DNA of 64,000 nt from Acanthosepion esculentum (GCA_964036315.1 OZ038479.1:62855304-62919303); one strand, 5' to 3'. Shown: positions 53,601-64,000, numbered from the stretch's first letter. Made by a program: numbers and translations. Notes: generated from the sequence alone by a model not told the origin.

Positions 53601-54029
53601 TAGAAAACAATTGAAAATATTGCATATTTTGATATTTTGCAATAGAAAAGGAAGAAAACAAATGAAAATATTGTATATTTTGATCCTTTTCAAATGAAAA
53701 TGATGAATACAAATGAAAATATTGCATATTTTGATCTTTTTCTATTGAAAAGTTAGAAAACAAATGAATATATTGCATATTTTGGTCTTTTTCAATTGAA
53801 AAGGAAGAAAACAAATGAAAATGTTGTATATTTTGATATTTTTCAATTGAAAAGGAAGAAAACAAATGAAAATATTGCATATTTTGATATTTTTCAATAG
53901 AAAAGGCGGAAAACAAATGAAAATATTGCATATTTTGATATTTATCAATTGAAAAGAAAGAAAACAAATGAAAATATTGCATATTTTGATATTTTTCAAT
54001 TGAAAAGGAAGAAAACAAATGAAAATATT
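50651..54029 (+). repeat. Mosaic satellite block
   Basis: About 66 monomers with no long tandem higher-order unit that I can see. It combines pieces resembling the 22-25 kb domain (TTGAATATTTTCCTATTTTTC near 52,602, GGCGGAAAAC near 53,039, TTTTTTCGTAG near 53,076) with private forms such as ATTGAACATGTTG near 53,213, TTTTTAATTGAAAAAAAAG near 53,535 and GGAACAAAAC near 52,376. Confidence 0.65.
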
Positions 54030-55225
54030 GCATATTTTGATATTTTTCAATATAAAAGGAAGAAAACAAATGAAAATATTGTATATTTTGATCCTTTCCA
54101 AATGAAAATGCTGCATACAAATGAAAATATTCATATTTTGATCTTTTTCAATTGAAAAGTTAGAAAACAAATGAATATATTGCATATTTTGGTCTTTTTC
54201 AATTGAAAAGGAAGAAAACAAATGAAAATATTGTATATTTTGATATTTTTCAATAGAAAAGGAAGAAAACAAATGAAAATATTGTGTATTTTGATCCTTT
54301 TCAAATCAAAATGCTGAATACAAATGAAAATATTGCATATTTTGATCTTTTTCAATTGAAAAGTTAGAAAACAAATGAAAATATTGCATATTTTGATATT
54401 TTTCAATTGAAAAGGAAGAAAGCAAATGAAAATATTGCATATTTTGATATTTTTCAATAGAAAAGGAGGAAAACAAATGAAAATATTGCATATTTTGATA
54501 TTTTTCAATAGAAAATTCTGAAAACAAATGAAAATATTCCATATTTTGATATTTTACAATTGAAAAGGAAGAAAACAAATGAAAATATTGCTTATTTTGA
54601 TATTTTTCAATTAAAAAGTTTAGAAAAGAAATGAAAATATTGCATATTTTGATATTTTTCAATTGAAAAGGAAGAAAACAAATAAAAATATTGCATATTT
54701 TCATATTTTTCCATTGAAATTGAAGAAAACAAATGAAAATATTGCATATTTTGATATTTACCAATTGAAAAGGAAGAAAACAAATGAAAATATTGCATAT
54801 TTTGATATTTTTCAATTGAAAAGGAAGAAAACAAATGAAAATATTGCATATTTTGATAGTATTCAATTAAAAAGTTTAGAAAAGAAATAAAAATATTGCA
54901 TATTTTGATATTTTTCAATTGAAAAGGAAGAAAACAAATAAAAATATTGCATATTTTCATATTTATCAATTGAAAAGGAAGAAAACAAATGAAAATATTG
55001 CATATTTTGATATTTTCCAATTGAAAAGGAAGAAAACAAATGAAAATATTGCATATTTTGATATTTTTCAATTGAAAAGGAAGAAAACAAATGAAAATAT
55101 TGCATATTTTGATATTTTTCAATAGAAAAGGAAGAAAACAAATGAAAATATTGCATATGTTGATATTTTTCAATAGAAAAGGAAGAAAACAAATGAAAAT
55201 ATTGCATATTTTGATATTTTGCAAT
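54030..55225 (+). repeat. 1.2-kb higher-order unit, copy 1
   Basis: The first 560 bp recur at about 55,256 (offset 1,226 bp). Marks are CAATATAAAAGG (54,046 and 55,272), GATCCTTTCCAAATG, AAAATATTCATATTTTG, CAAATCAAAATGCTG and ATTCCATATTTTG. The right part, from about 54,863, recurs at 1,174 bp, so one monomer was lost between the two. Confidence 0.75.
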
Positions 55226-56399
55226 AGAAAAAGGAAGAAAACTATTGAAAATATTGCATATTTTGATATTTTTCAATATAAAAGGAAGAAAACAAATGAA
55301 AATATTGTATATTTTGATCCTTTCCAAATGAAAATGCTGCATACAAATGAAAATATTCATATTTTGATCTTTTTCAATTGAAAAGTTAGAAAACAAATGA
55401 ATATCTTGCATATTTTGGTCTTTTTCAATTGAAAAGGAAGAAAACAAATGAAAATATTGTATATTTTGATATTTTTCAATAGAAAAGGAAGAAAACAAAT
55501 GAAAATATTGTGTATTTTGATCCTTTTCAAATCAAAATGCTGAATACAAATGAAAATATTGCATATTTTGATCTTTTTCAATTGAAAAGTTAGAAAACAA
55601 ATGAAAATATTGCATATTTTGATATTTTTCAATTGAAAAGGAAGAAAGCAAATGAAAATATTGCATATTTTGATATTTTTCAATAGAAAAGGAGGAAAAC
55701 AAATGAAAATATTGCATATTTTGATATTTTTCAATAGAAAATTCTGAAAACAAATGAAAATATTCCATATTTTGATATTTTACAATTGAAAAGGAAGAAA
55801 ACAAATGAAAATATTGTATATTTTGATCCTTTTCAAATGAAAATGCTGAATACAAATGAAAATATTGCATATTTTGATCTTTTTCAATTGAAAAGTTAGA
55901 AAACAAACGAATATATTGCATATTTTGGTCTTTTTCAAATGAAACGGAAGAAAACAAATGAAAATATTGCATATTTTGATATTTTTTAATTGAAAAGGAA
56001 GAAAACAAATGAAAATATTGCATATTTTGATAGTATTCAATTAAAAAGTTTAGAAAAGAAATAAAAATATTGCATATTTTGATATTTTTCAATTGAAAAG
56101 GAAGAAAACAAGTAAAAATATTGAATATTTTCATATTTATCAATTGAAAAGGAAGAAAACAAATGAAAATATTGCATATTTTGGTATTTTCCAATTGAAA
56201 AGGAAGAAAACAAATGAAAATATTGCATATTTTGATATTTTTCAATTGAAAAGGAAGAAAACAAATGAAAATATTGCATATTTTGATATTTTTCAATAGA
56301 AAAGGAAGAAAACAAATGAAAATATTGCATATGTTGATATTTTTCAATAGAAAAGGAAGAAAACAAATGAAAATATTACATATTTTGATATTTTGCAAT
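55226..56399 (+). repeat. 1.2-kb higher-order unit, copy 2
   Basis: Lies between two occurrences of the AGAAAAAGGAAGAAAACTATTG-type monomer, at 55,226 and 56,400 (1,174 bp). It shares the 54-55 kb marks and adds private changes such as AAACAAACGAATATATTG near 55,903 and GATATTTTTTAATTG near 55,978. Confidence 0.75.
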
Positions 56400-57268
56400 A
56401 GAAAAAGGAAGAAAACTATTGAAAATATTGCATATTTTGATATTTTGCAATAGAAAAGGAAGAAAACAAATGAAAATATTGTATATTTTGATCCTTTTCA
56501 AATGAAAATGCTGAATACAAATGAAAATATTGCATATTTTGATCTTTTTCAATTGAAAAGTTAGAAAACAAATGAATATATTGCATATTTTGGTCTTTTT
56601 CAATTGAAACGGAAGAAAACAAATGAAAATATTGCATATTTTGATATTTTTCAATTGAAAAGGAAGAAAACAAATGAAAATATTGCATATTTTGATAGTA
56701 TTCAATTAAAAAGTTTAGAAAAGAAATAAAAATATTGCATATTTTGATATTTTTCAATTGAAAAGAAAGAAAACAAATAAAAATATTGCATATTTTCATA
56801 TTTATCAATTGAAAAGGAAGAAAACAAATGAAAATATTGCATATTTTGATATTTTCCAATTGAAAAGGAAGAAAACAAATGAAAATATTGCATATTTTGA
56901 TGTTTTTCAATTGAAAAGGAAGAAAACAAATGAAAATATTGCATATTTTGATATTTTTCAATTAAAAAGTTTAGAAAAGAAATGAAAATATTGCATATTT
57001 TGATATTTTCCAATTGAAAAGGAAGAAAACAAATAAAAATATTTTATATTTTGATATTTTTCTATTGAAAAGGAAGAAAATAAATGAAAATATTGCATAT
57101 TTTGATATTCTGTAATTGAAAAGGAAGAAAACAAATGAAAATATTGCATATTTTGATATTTTTCAATAGAAAAGGAAGAAAACAAATGAAAATATTGCAT
57201 ATTTTGATATTTTCAATAGAAAAGGAAGAAAACAAATGAAAATATTGCATATTTTGATATTTTGCAAT
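56400..57268 (+). repeat. 869-bp higher-order unit, copy 1
   Basis: Seventeen monomers plus two bases, from one ACTATTG-type monomer (56,400) to the next (57,269). It contains TTTGGTCTTTTTCAATTG, AAACGGAAG after CAATTG, GATAGTATTCAATTAAAAAG and two GTTTAG markers. The stretch 56,416-56,961 aligns with 57,285-57,830. Confidence 0.75.
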
Positions 57269-58137
57269 AGAAAAAGGAAGAAAACTATTGAAAATATTGC
57301 ATATTTTGATATTTTGCAATAGAAAAGGAAGAAAACAAATGAAAATATTGTATATTTTGATCCTTTTCAAATGAAAATGCTGAATACAAATGAAAATATT
57401 GCATATTTTGATCTTTTTCAATTGAAAAGTTAGAAAACAAATGAATATATTGCATATTTTGGTCTTTTTCAATTGAAACGGAAGAAAACAAATGAAAATA
57501 TTGCATATTTTTATCTTTTTCAATTGAAAAGTTAGAAAACAAATGAAAATATTGCATATTTTGATAGTATTCAATTAAAAAGTTTAGAAAAGAAATAAAA
57601 ATATTGCATATTTTGATATTTTTCAATTGAAAAGGAAGAAAACAAATAAAAATATTGCATATTTTCATATTTATCAATTGAAAAGGAAGAAAACAAATGA
57701 AAATATTGCATATTTTGATATTTCCCAATTGAAAAGGAAGAAAACAAATGAAAATATTGCATATTTTGATATTTTTCAATTGAAAAGGAAGAAAACAAAT
57801 GAAAATATTGCATATTTTGATAGTATTCAATTAAAAAGTTTAGAAAAGAAATAAAAATTTTGCATATTTTGATATTTTTCAATTGAAAAGGAAGAAAACA
57901 GATAAAGATATTGCATATTTTCATATTTATCAATTGAAAAGAAAGAAAACAAATGAAAATATTACATATTTTGATGTTTTTCAATTGAAAAGGAAGAAAA
58001 CAAATGAAAATATTGCATATTTTGACATTTTTCAATAGAAAAGGAAGTAAATAAATGAAAATATTGCATATTTTGATATTTTGCAATAGAAAAGGAAGAA
58101 AACAAATGAAAATATTGCATATTTTGATGTTTTTCAA
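57269..58137 (+). repeat. 869-bp higher-order unit, copy 2
   Basis: Tandem copy of 56,400-57,268, clear to about 57,830 and then diverging. Private changes include GATATTTCCCAATTG near 57,718 and AACAGATAAAGATATTGC near 57,897. Confidence 0.7.
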
Positions 58138-59600
58138 TTGAAAAGGAAGAAAACAATTGAAAATATTGCAGATTTTGTTATTTTTCGATAGAAAAGGAAG
58201 AAAACAAATGAAAATATTGCATATTTTTATATTTTACAATAGAAAAGGAAGAAAACAAATGAAAATATTGTATATTTTGATCCTTTTCAAATGAAAATGC
58301 TGAATACAAATGAAAATATTGCATATTTTGAACTTTTCAATTGAAAAGTTAGAAAACAAATGAAAATATTGCATATTTTGATATTTTTCAATAGAAAAGG
58401 ATGAAAACAAATGAAAATATTGCATATTTTGATATTTTTCAATTGCAAAGGAAGAAAACAAAGGAAAATATTGCATATTTTTATATTTTTCAATTGAAAA
58501 GGAAGAAAACAAATGAAAATATTGCATATTTTCTTATTTTTCAATAGAAAAAAAGGAAAACAAATGAAAATATTGCATATTTTGATAGTATTCAATTAAA
58601 AAGTTTAGAAAAGAAATGAAAATATTGCATATTTTGATATTTTTCAATTGAAAAGGAAGAAAACAAATAAAAATATTGCATATTTTCATATTTATCAATT
58701 GAAAAGGAAGAAAACAAATGAAAATATTGCATATTTTGATATTTTCCAATTGAAAAGGAAGAAAACAAATGAAAATATTGCATATTTTGATATTTTGCAA
58801 TAGAAAAGGACGAAAACAAATGAAAATATTGTATATTTTGATATTTTGAAATAGAAAAGAAAGAAAACAAATGAAAATATTGCATATTTTGATCTTTTTC
58901 AATTGAAAAGAAGAAAACAAATGAAAATATTGCATATTTTGATATTTTCCAATAGAAAAGGAAGAAAACAAATGAAAATATTGTATATTTTTATCCTTTT
59001 CAAATGAAAGTGCTGAATACAAATGAAAATATTACATATTTTGATCTTTTTCAATTGAAAAGTTAGAAAACAAATGAAAATATTGCATATTTTGATATAT
59101 TTCAATTGAAAAGGAAGAAAAACAAATGAAAATATTGCATATTTTGATATTTTTCTATAGAAAAGGAAGAAAACAAATGAAAATATTGCATATTTTGATA
59201 TTTTTCAATTAAAAAGTTTAGAACAGAAATGAAAATATTGTATATTTTGATATTATTCAATTGAAAAGGAAGAAAACAAATAAAAATATTGAATATTTTC
59301 GTATTTTTCAATTGAAAAGGAAGAAAACAAATGAAAATATTGCATATTTTGATATTTTCAAATTGAAAATAAAGAAAACAAATAAAAATATTGCATATTT
59401 TGATATTTTTCAATAGAAAAGGAAGAAAACAAATGAAAATATTGTATATTTTGATCCTTTTCAAATGAAAGTGCTGAATACAAATGAAAATATTGCATAT
59501 TTTGATCTTTTTCAATTGAAAAGTTAGAAAACAAATGAATATATTGCATATTTTGGTCTTTTTCAATTGAAAAGGAAGAAAACAAATGAAAATATTGTAT
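58138..59600 (+). repeat. Mosaic satellite block
   Basis: About 28 monomers with pieces of earlier domains (GATTTTGTTATTTTTCGATAG near 58,170; GATAGTATTCAATTAAAAAG near 58,584). The last GTTTAG-type marker of the array is near 59,208. Divergence from consensus rises towards the right. Nothing but satellite is present. Confidence 0.68.
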
Positions 59601-60126
59601 ATTTTGATATTTTTCAATTGAAAAGGAAGAAAACAAATGAAAATATTGCATATTTTGATATGTTTCAATTGTAAATTTAGAAAACAAATGAAAACATTGC
59701 ATATTTTAATATTTTTCAATTGAAAAGGAAGAAAACTAATGCAAATATTGCATATTTTGATATTTTTCAATAGAAAACGAAGAAAAGAAATGAAAATATT
59801 GCATCTTTTAATATTTTTCAACAGAAAAGGAAGAAAACAAAGGATAATATTAAATATTTTGATCTTTTTCAAATGAAAATCCTGAAAACAAATGAAATCA
59901 TTGCATATTTTGATATTTTTCAATTGAAAAGGAAGAAAACAAATGCAAATATTGCATATTTTTATATTTTTCAATTGAAAACGAACAAAACAAATGAAAA
60001 TATTGCATCTTTTGATATTTTTCAATAGAAAAGGAAGAAAACTAATGAAAATATTGCATATTTTGATATTTTTCAATAGAAAAGTTAGAAAACAAATGAA
60101 AATATTGCATATTTTGATTTTTTTCA

Positions 60127-60635
60127 AAAGAAAATTCTGAAAACAAATGAAAATAATGCATATTTTCATATTTTTCAATTGAAAAGAAAAAAAACAAATG
60201 CAAATATATTTTGATATTTTTCAATTGAAAAGTTAGAAAACAAATGAAAATATTGCATATTTTGATATTTTTCAATTGAAAAGGAAGAAAACAAATGAAA
60301 ATATTGCAAATTTTGATATTTTTTTATTGAAAAGTTAGAAAACAAATGAGATTATTGCATATTTTGATATTTTTCAATTGAAAAGGAAGAAAAAAATGAA
60401 AATATTGCATATTTTGATATTTTTCAATAGAAAAGGAAGAAAACAAATGAAAATATTTCATATTTTGATATTTTTCAATTGAAAGGTTAGAAAACAAATG
60501 AAAATTTGGCATATTTTCATATTTTTCAATTGAAAAGGAAGAAAAATGAAAATATTGCATATTTTGATATTTTTCAATTGAAAAGGAAGAAACCAAATGA
60601 AAATATTGCATATTTTGATATTTTTCTATAGAAAA
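60127..60635 (+). repeat. 1,050-bp-offset edge duplication, copy 1
   Basis: About 510 bp that recur at 61,177-61,685. Both copies contain TTCTGAAAACAAATG, an AAATAATGCATATTTTC monomer, the truncated GCAAATATATTTTGAT monomer, GCAAATTTTGAT, CAATTGAAAGGTTAG, AAATTTGGCATATTTTC and a 48-bp monomer. The offset is not a multiple of 51, because truncated monomers lie between. Confidence 0.75.
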
Positions 60636-61176
60636 GTTTGAAAAGAAAGGAAAATATTGCATATTTTTCAATAGAAAAAGAAGAAAACAAATGCAAATGT
60701 TGTATTTTGATATTTTTCAATACAAAAGGAAGAAAACAAATGAAAATATTGAATATTTTATATTTTTCAATAGAAAAGGAAGAAAACAAATAAAAAAAAA
60801 TGCATATTTTCATATTTTTCAATTGAAAAGGAAGAAAACAAATGAAAATAGTGCATATTTGTTATTTTTCAATAGAAAAGGGAGAAAACAAATGAAAATA
60901 TTGCATATTTTGATATTTTTCAATAGAAAAGGAAGAAAACAAATGAAAATATTGCATATTTTGTTATTTTTCAATTGAAAAGGAAGAAAACAAATGAAAA
61001 TATTGCATATTTTGATATTTTTCAATAGAAAAGGAAGAAAACAAATGGAAATATTGCATATTTTGATCTTTTTCAAAAGAAAATTCTGAAAACAAATGGA
61101 AATATTGCATATTTTGATATATTTCAATTGAAAAGGAAGAAATCAAATGAAAATATTGCATATTTTGATATTTTTC

Positions 61177-61685
61177 AATGGAAAATTCTGAAAACAAATG
61201 AAAATAATGCATATTTTCATATTTTTCAATTGAAAAGAAAAAAACAAATGCAAATATATTTTGATATTTTTCAATTGAAAAGTTAGAAAACAAATGAAAA
61301 TATTGCATATTTTGATATTTTTAAATTGAAAAGGAAGAAAACAAATGAAAATATTGCAAATTTTGATATTTTTCTATTGAAAAGTTAGAAAACAAATGAA
61401 AATATTGCATATTTTGATATTTCTCAATGGAAAAGGAAGAAAAAAATGAAAATATTGCATATTTTGATATTTTTCAATAGAAAAGGAAGAAAACAAATGA
61501 AAATATTTCATATTTTGATATTTTTCAATTGAAAGGTTAGAAAACAAATGAAAATTTGGCATATTTTCATATTTTTCAATTGAAAAGGAAGAAAAATGAA
61601 AATATTGCATATTTTGATATTTTTCAATTGAAAATGAAGAAAACTAATGAAAATATTGCATATTTTGATATTTTTCTATAGAAAA
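61177..61685 (+). repeat. 1,050-bp-offset edge duplication, copy 2
   Basis: Second copy of 60,127-60,635 in the same order. It differs by scattered substitutions and one-base indels, for example one fewer A in the A-run before CAAATGCAAATATATT. It is more diverged from its partner than interior higher-order copies are from theirs. Confidence 0.75.
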
Positions 61686-63553
61686 GGAAGAAAACAAATG
61701 AAAATATTGCATATTTTGATATATTTCAATAGAAAGGTTAGAAAACAAATGAAAATATTGCATATTTTGATATTTTTCAATTGAAAGGTTAGAAAACAAA
61801 TGAAAATATTGCATATTCTGATATTTTTCAATAGAAAAGGAAGAAAACAAATGAAAATATTGTATATTTTGATCTTTTTCAAAAGAAAATTCTTAAAACT
61901 AATGAAAATATTGCATATTTTTATATTTTTCAATAGAAAAGGAAGAAAACAAATGAAAATATTGCATATTTTGATATTTTCAAATGAAAATCCGGAAAAC
62001 AAATGAAAACATTGCATATTTTGAAATTTTTCAATTGAAAAAGAAAGATAACAGATGCAAATATTGCATATTTTGATATTTTTCAATTGAAAAGGAAGAA
62101 AACAAATGAAAATATTGCATCTTTTGATATTTTTGAATAGAAAAGGAAGAAAACAAATGAAAATATTGCAGAAAGAAAAGGAAGAAAACAAATGAAAATG
62201 CATATTTTGATATTTTTCAATTGTAAAGGAAGAAAACAAATGTAAATATTTCATATTTTGATATATTTCAATTGAAAAGGAAGAAATGAAAATATTGCAT
62301 ATTTGTTATTTTTCAATTGAAAAGGAAGAAAACAAATGTAAATATTGCATATTTTGATATTTTTCAATTGAAAAGTTAGAAAACAAATGAAAATATTGCA
62401 TATTTTGATATTTTTCAAATGAAAAGTTAGAAAACAAATGAAAATATTGCATATTTTGATATTTTTCAATAGAATAGGAAGGAAACAAATAAAAATATTG
62501 CATATTTTGATATTTTTCAAAAAGAATTCTGAAAACAAATGAAAATATTGCATATTTTGATATTTATCAATTGAAAATTGTGAAAACAAATGAAAATATT
62601 GCATATTTTGATCTTTTTCAAAAGAAAATTCTGAAAACAAATGAAAATATTGCATATTTTGATATTTTTCAATTGAAATGTTAGAAAACAAATGAAAATA
62701 TTGTATATCTTGATATTTTTCAATTGAAAATTCAGAAAACAAATGAAAATATTGCATATTTTGATAATTTTCAATAGAAAAGGAAGAAATCTTGATATTT
62801 TTCAATAGAAAAGGGAGAGAACAAATGAGAATATTGCATATTTTCATATTTTTCAATTGAAAAGAAAGAAAACAAAAGATAGTATTGCATATTTTGATAT
62901 TTTTCAATAGAAAAGGAAGAAAACAAATGAAAATATTGCATATTTTGATATTTTTCAATTGAAAAAGGAAGAAAACAAATGAAAATATTGCATATTTTGA
63001 TATTTTTCAATTAAAAAGGTAGAAAACAAATGTAAATATTGTATATTTTGATCTTTTTCAACAGAAAATGCTGAAAACAAATGAAAATATTGCATATTTT
63101 GATAATTTTCAATTGAAAAGAAAGAAAACAAATGAAAATATTGCATATTTTGATAATTTTCAATTGAAAAGAAAGAAAACAAATGAAAATATTGCATATT
63201 TTGATATTTTTAGATTGAAATTAAGAAAACAAATGAAACTATTGCATATTTTGATATTTTTCAATTGAAAAGGAAGAAAACAAATGAAAATATTGCATAT
63301 TTTGATAATTTTCAATTGAAAAGAAAGAAAACAAATGAAAATATTGCATATTTTGATATTTTTCTATTGAAAAGTTAGAAAACAAATGAAAATATTGCAT
63401 ATTTTGATATTTTTCAAATGAAAATGCTAAAAACAAATGAAAATAATGCATATTTTGATATTTTTCAAGAGAAAAGTTAGAAAACATATGGAAATAGTGC
63501 ATCTTTTACATAGCTAGATACATAGATAGATAGATAGAGAGATAGATAGATAG

Positions 63554-63704
63554 ATCGGAAAAGCACTGCGATATGTAGATAGTTAGAGAGATAGATAGAT
63601 ATAGATAGGTACAAATATATATAGATAGATAGAAAGATAGATCGGAAAAGTACTGCGATAGATACATAGATAGATAGATCAGAAAAGCACTGCGATAGAT
63701 CGAG

Positions 63705-63737
<33 letters not shown>

Positions 63738-63829
63738 CAACGGAAAAGCCCTGCTATTCATAGATAGATAGATATATATATATATAGATAGATAGATATA
63801 GAGATAGATCGGAAAAGCACTGCAATAGG

Positions 63830-63874
<45 letters not shown>

Positions 63875-63941
63875 CGGAAAAGCACTGCGATAGATAAATA
63901 GATAGATAGATAGATAGATAGATCGGAAAAGCACTACGATA
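63554..63941 (+). repeat. Seven copies of an embedded CGGAAAAGCACTGCG motif
   Basis: The motif ATCGGAAAAGCACTGCGATA occurs at 63,554, 63,641 (TACTGCG), 63,678 (ATCAGAAAAG), 63,739 (AACGGAAAAGCCCTGCTAT), 63,808 (CTGCAATA), 63,873 and 63,922 (CACTACG). Start-to-start spacings are 87, 37, 61, 69, 65 and 49 bp, with GATA repeats of variable length between. It is a composite repeat with unit 'motif plus (GATA)n'. No function is evident. Confidence 0.9.
63772..63786. repeat. Short AT dinucleotide run
   Basis: Fifteen bases of alternating A and T inside the GATA microsatellite. It probably arose from GATA units by substitution and slippage. Confidence 0.85.
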
Positions 63942-63965
63942 GATAGATAGATAGATAGATAGATT

Positions 63966-63996
<31 letters not shown>

Positions 63997-64000
63997 CGAA

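Larger units (their letters stand above)
1..63510 (+). repeat. 51-bp AT-rich satellite array, head to tail
   Basis: About 1,245 tandem monomers of a 51-bp unit fill this interval, all in one orientation and with no non-satellite insertion that I can see. The conserved core is ATATTGCATATTTTGATATT, preceded by the purine run GAAAAGGAAGAAAA and followed by TTTTTCAAT(T/A). The consensus has 10 G or C in 51. Monomers of 48, 49, 50, 52 and 53 bp occur at recurrent places and mark higher-order units. The array is already running at base 1, so its full length is unknown. All long open frames inside it come from the period being a multiple of three. The family could be centromeric, pericentromeric or other heterochromatic satellite; the sequence alone does not decide. 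Confidence 0.98.
59601..63510 (+). repeat. Degenerate right edge of the satellite array
   Basis: Monomers here carry many private changes and clear truncations. Near 60,200 and 61,250 the TTGCA core is lost (GCAAATATATTTTGAT). Near 60,655 a monomer is shortened to GCATATTTTTCAATAG, near 62,168 the core runs straight into GCAGAAAGAAAAGG, and near 62,785 a monomer restarts after GGAAGAAATC. GTTAGAAAAC and TTCTGAAAAC starts replace GGAAGAAAAC often. GTTTAG markers are absent. This is the pattern expected at the margin of an array that is homogenised mainly in its interior. Confidence 0.8.
63511..64000. repeat. GATA/TAGA tetranucleotide microsatellite
   Basis: Simple repeat of GATA (complement TATC) running to the end of the window, with interruptions such as GAGA, TACATAGA and TATATATA. 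It is embedded with seven copies of a GC-richer motif. It begins immediately after the last recognisable satellite bases (GCATCTTTTACATAG near 63,499-63,513). An open frame on the minus strand, rich in Ser, Ile, Tyr and Leu, is an artefact of the repeat. The right end lies outside the window. Confidence 0.95.

Noticed and set aside
1..63510. CRISPR array
   Set aside because: Units are contiguous with no unique spacers of constant length between conserved repeats, and no cas genes are present.
1..63510. CENP-B box inside the monomer
   Set aside because: The mammalian CENP-B box needs a GC-rich CG-containing core. The monomer has no CG in its consensus, and the scattered CG variants (AAACGGAAG, TTTTCGTATT, GGACGAAAAC) do not fit.
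1..63510. Telomeric repeats or a chromosome end
   Set aside because: No TTAGGG-like or other short G-rich repeat is present on either strand.
1..63510. TATA-box promoters
   Set aside because: TATA-like strings occur in every monomer by composition, so none can be called as a promoter.
63477..63761. 94-codon minus-strand frame rich in Ser, Tyr, Ile and Leu
   Set aside because: It is a translation of the GATA microsatellite and the embedded motif.
63552..63940. Sequencing-adapter contamination in the GATA block
   Set aside because: The motif is one base off the adapter start, then diverges (CTGCG in place of ACGTC), and recurs in seven differing copies with GATA on both sides, which fits genomic sequence better.
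63554..63941. Embedded motif plus GATA as a repeat-spacer (CRISPR-like) array
   Set aside because: The intervals between motifs are simple GATA repeats of variable length, not unique spacers.
1..64000. Transposons, insertion sequences, LTRs or target-site duplications
   Set aside because: I saw no non-satellite insertion, no terminal repeats flanking a different interior and no transposase or reverse-transcriptase coding.
1..64000. tRNA, rRNA or other structured RNA genes
   Set aside because: No stretch has the GC content, conserved boxes or cloverleaf arms required; the only dyads are those of the monomer.

Overview
This window is non-coding, eukaryote-type repetitive DNA. I find no credible protein gene, RNA gene, transposon or CRISPR array. 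From base 1 to about 63,510 it is one uninterrupted head-to-tail array of an AT-rich satellite with a basic period of 51 bp, about 1,245 monomers. The consensus has 10 G/C in 51 bases, about 20% GC. The array enters the window already under way, so its left end lies outside. At about 63,510 it stops abruptly and the last 490 bp are a GATA/TAGA tetranucleotide microsatellite carrying seven copies of a short GC-richer motif.

The organism cannot be named from this sequence. A satellite longer than 60 kb next to a GATA microsatellite fits a eukaryotic chromosome (centromeric, pericentromeric, subtelomeric or other heterochromatin). A bacterial origin is very unlikely.

Layout. 1-11.2 kb: a mosaic of partial higher-order repeats (offsets near 610, 1,075, 2,242 and 2,854 bp). 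10.5-18.4 kb: a 2,605-bp higher-order unit in two copies plus flanking partial copies. 18.4-22.0 kb: two 1,787-bp units. 20.4-38.7 kb: a 5,915-bp unit in two near-identical tandem copies and a third, rearranged copy, with 1,071-bp (21-monomer) sub-units inside. 38.7-41.9 kb: a 1.21-1.26-kb tandem pair. 41.6-50.6 kb: a unit of 4,143-4,193 bp, itself two alternating ~2.0/2.1-kb halves. 50.6-59.6 kb: a mosaic with units of 1,174-1,226 and 869 bp. 59.6-63.5 kb: a degenerate edge with truncated and diverged monomers. 63.5-64.0 kb: the GATA microsatellite.

Monomer architecture. Each monomer has a 14-nt all-purine run, a 7-bp-arm inverted repeat around TGC (AAAATATTGCATATTTT) and, at the junction, either a perfect 14-bp palindrome (TTTTCAATTGAAAA) or a broken version (CAATAG). 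A/T tracts recur close to every helical turn, and 51 bp is five turns of 10.2 bp. Because 51 = 3 x 17, several reading frames stay open for hundreds of codons. These frames are by-products of the period, not genes.

Offsets were obtained by matching rare variants by eye. Boundaries of higher-order copies are approximate, and percent identities were not computed.
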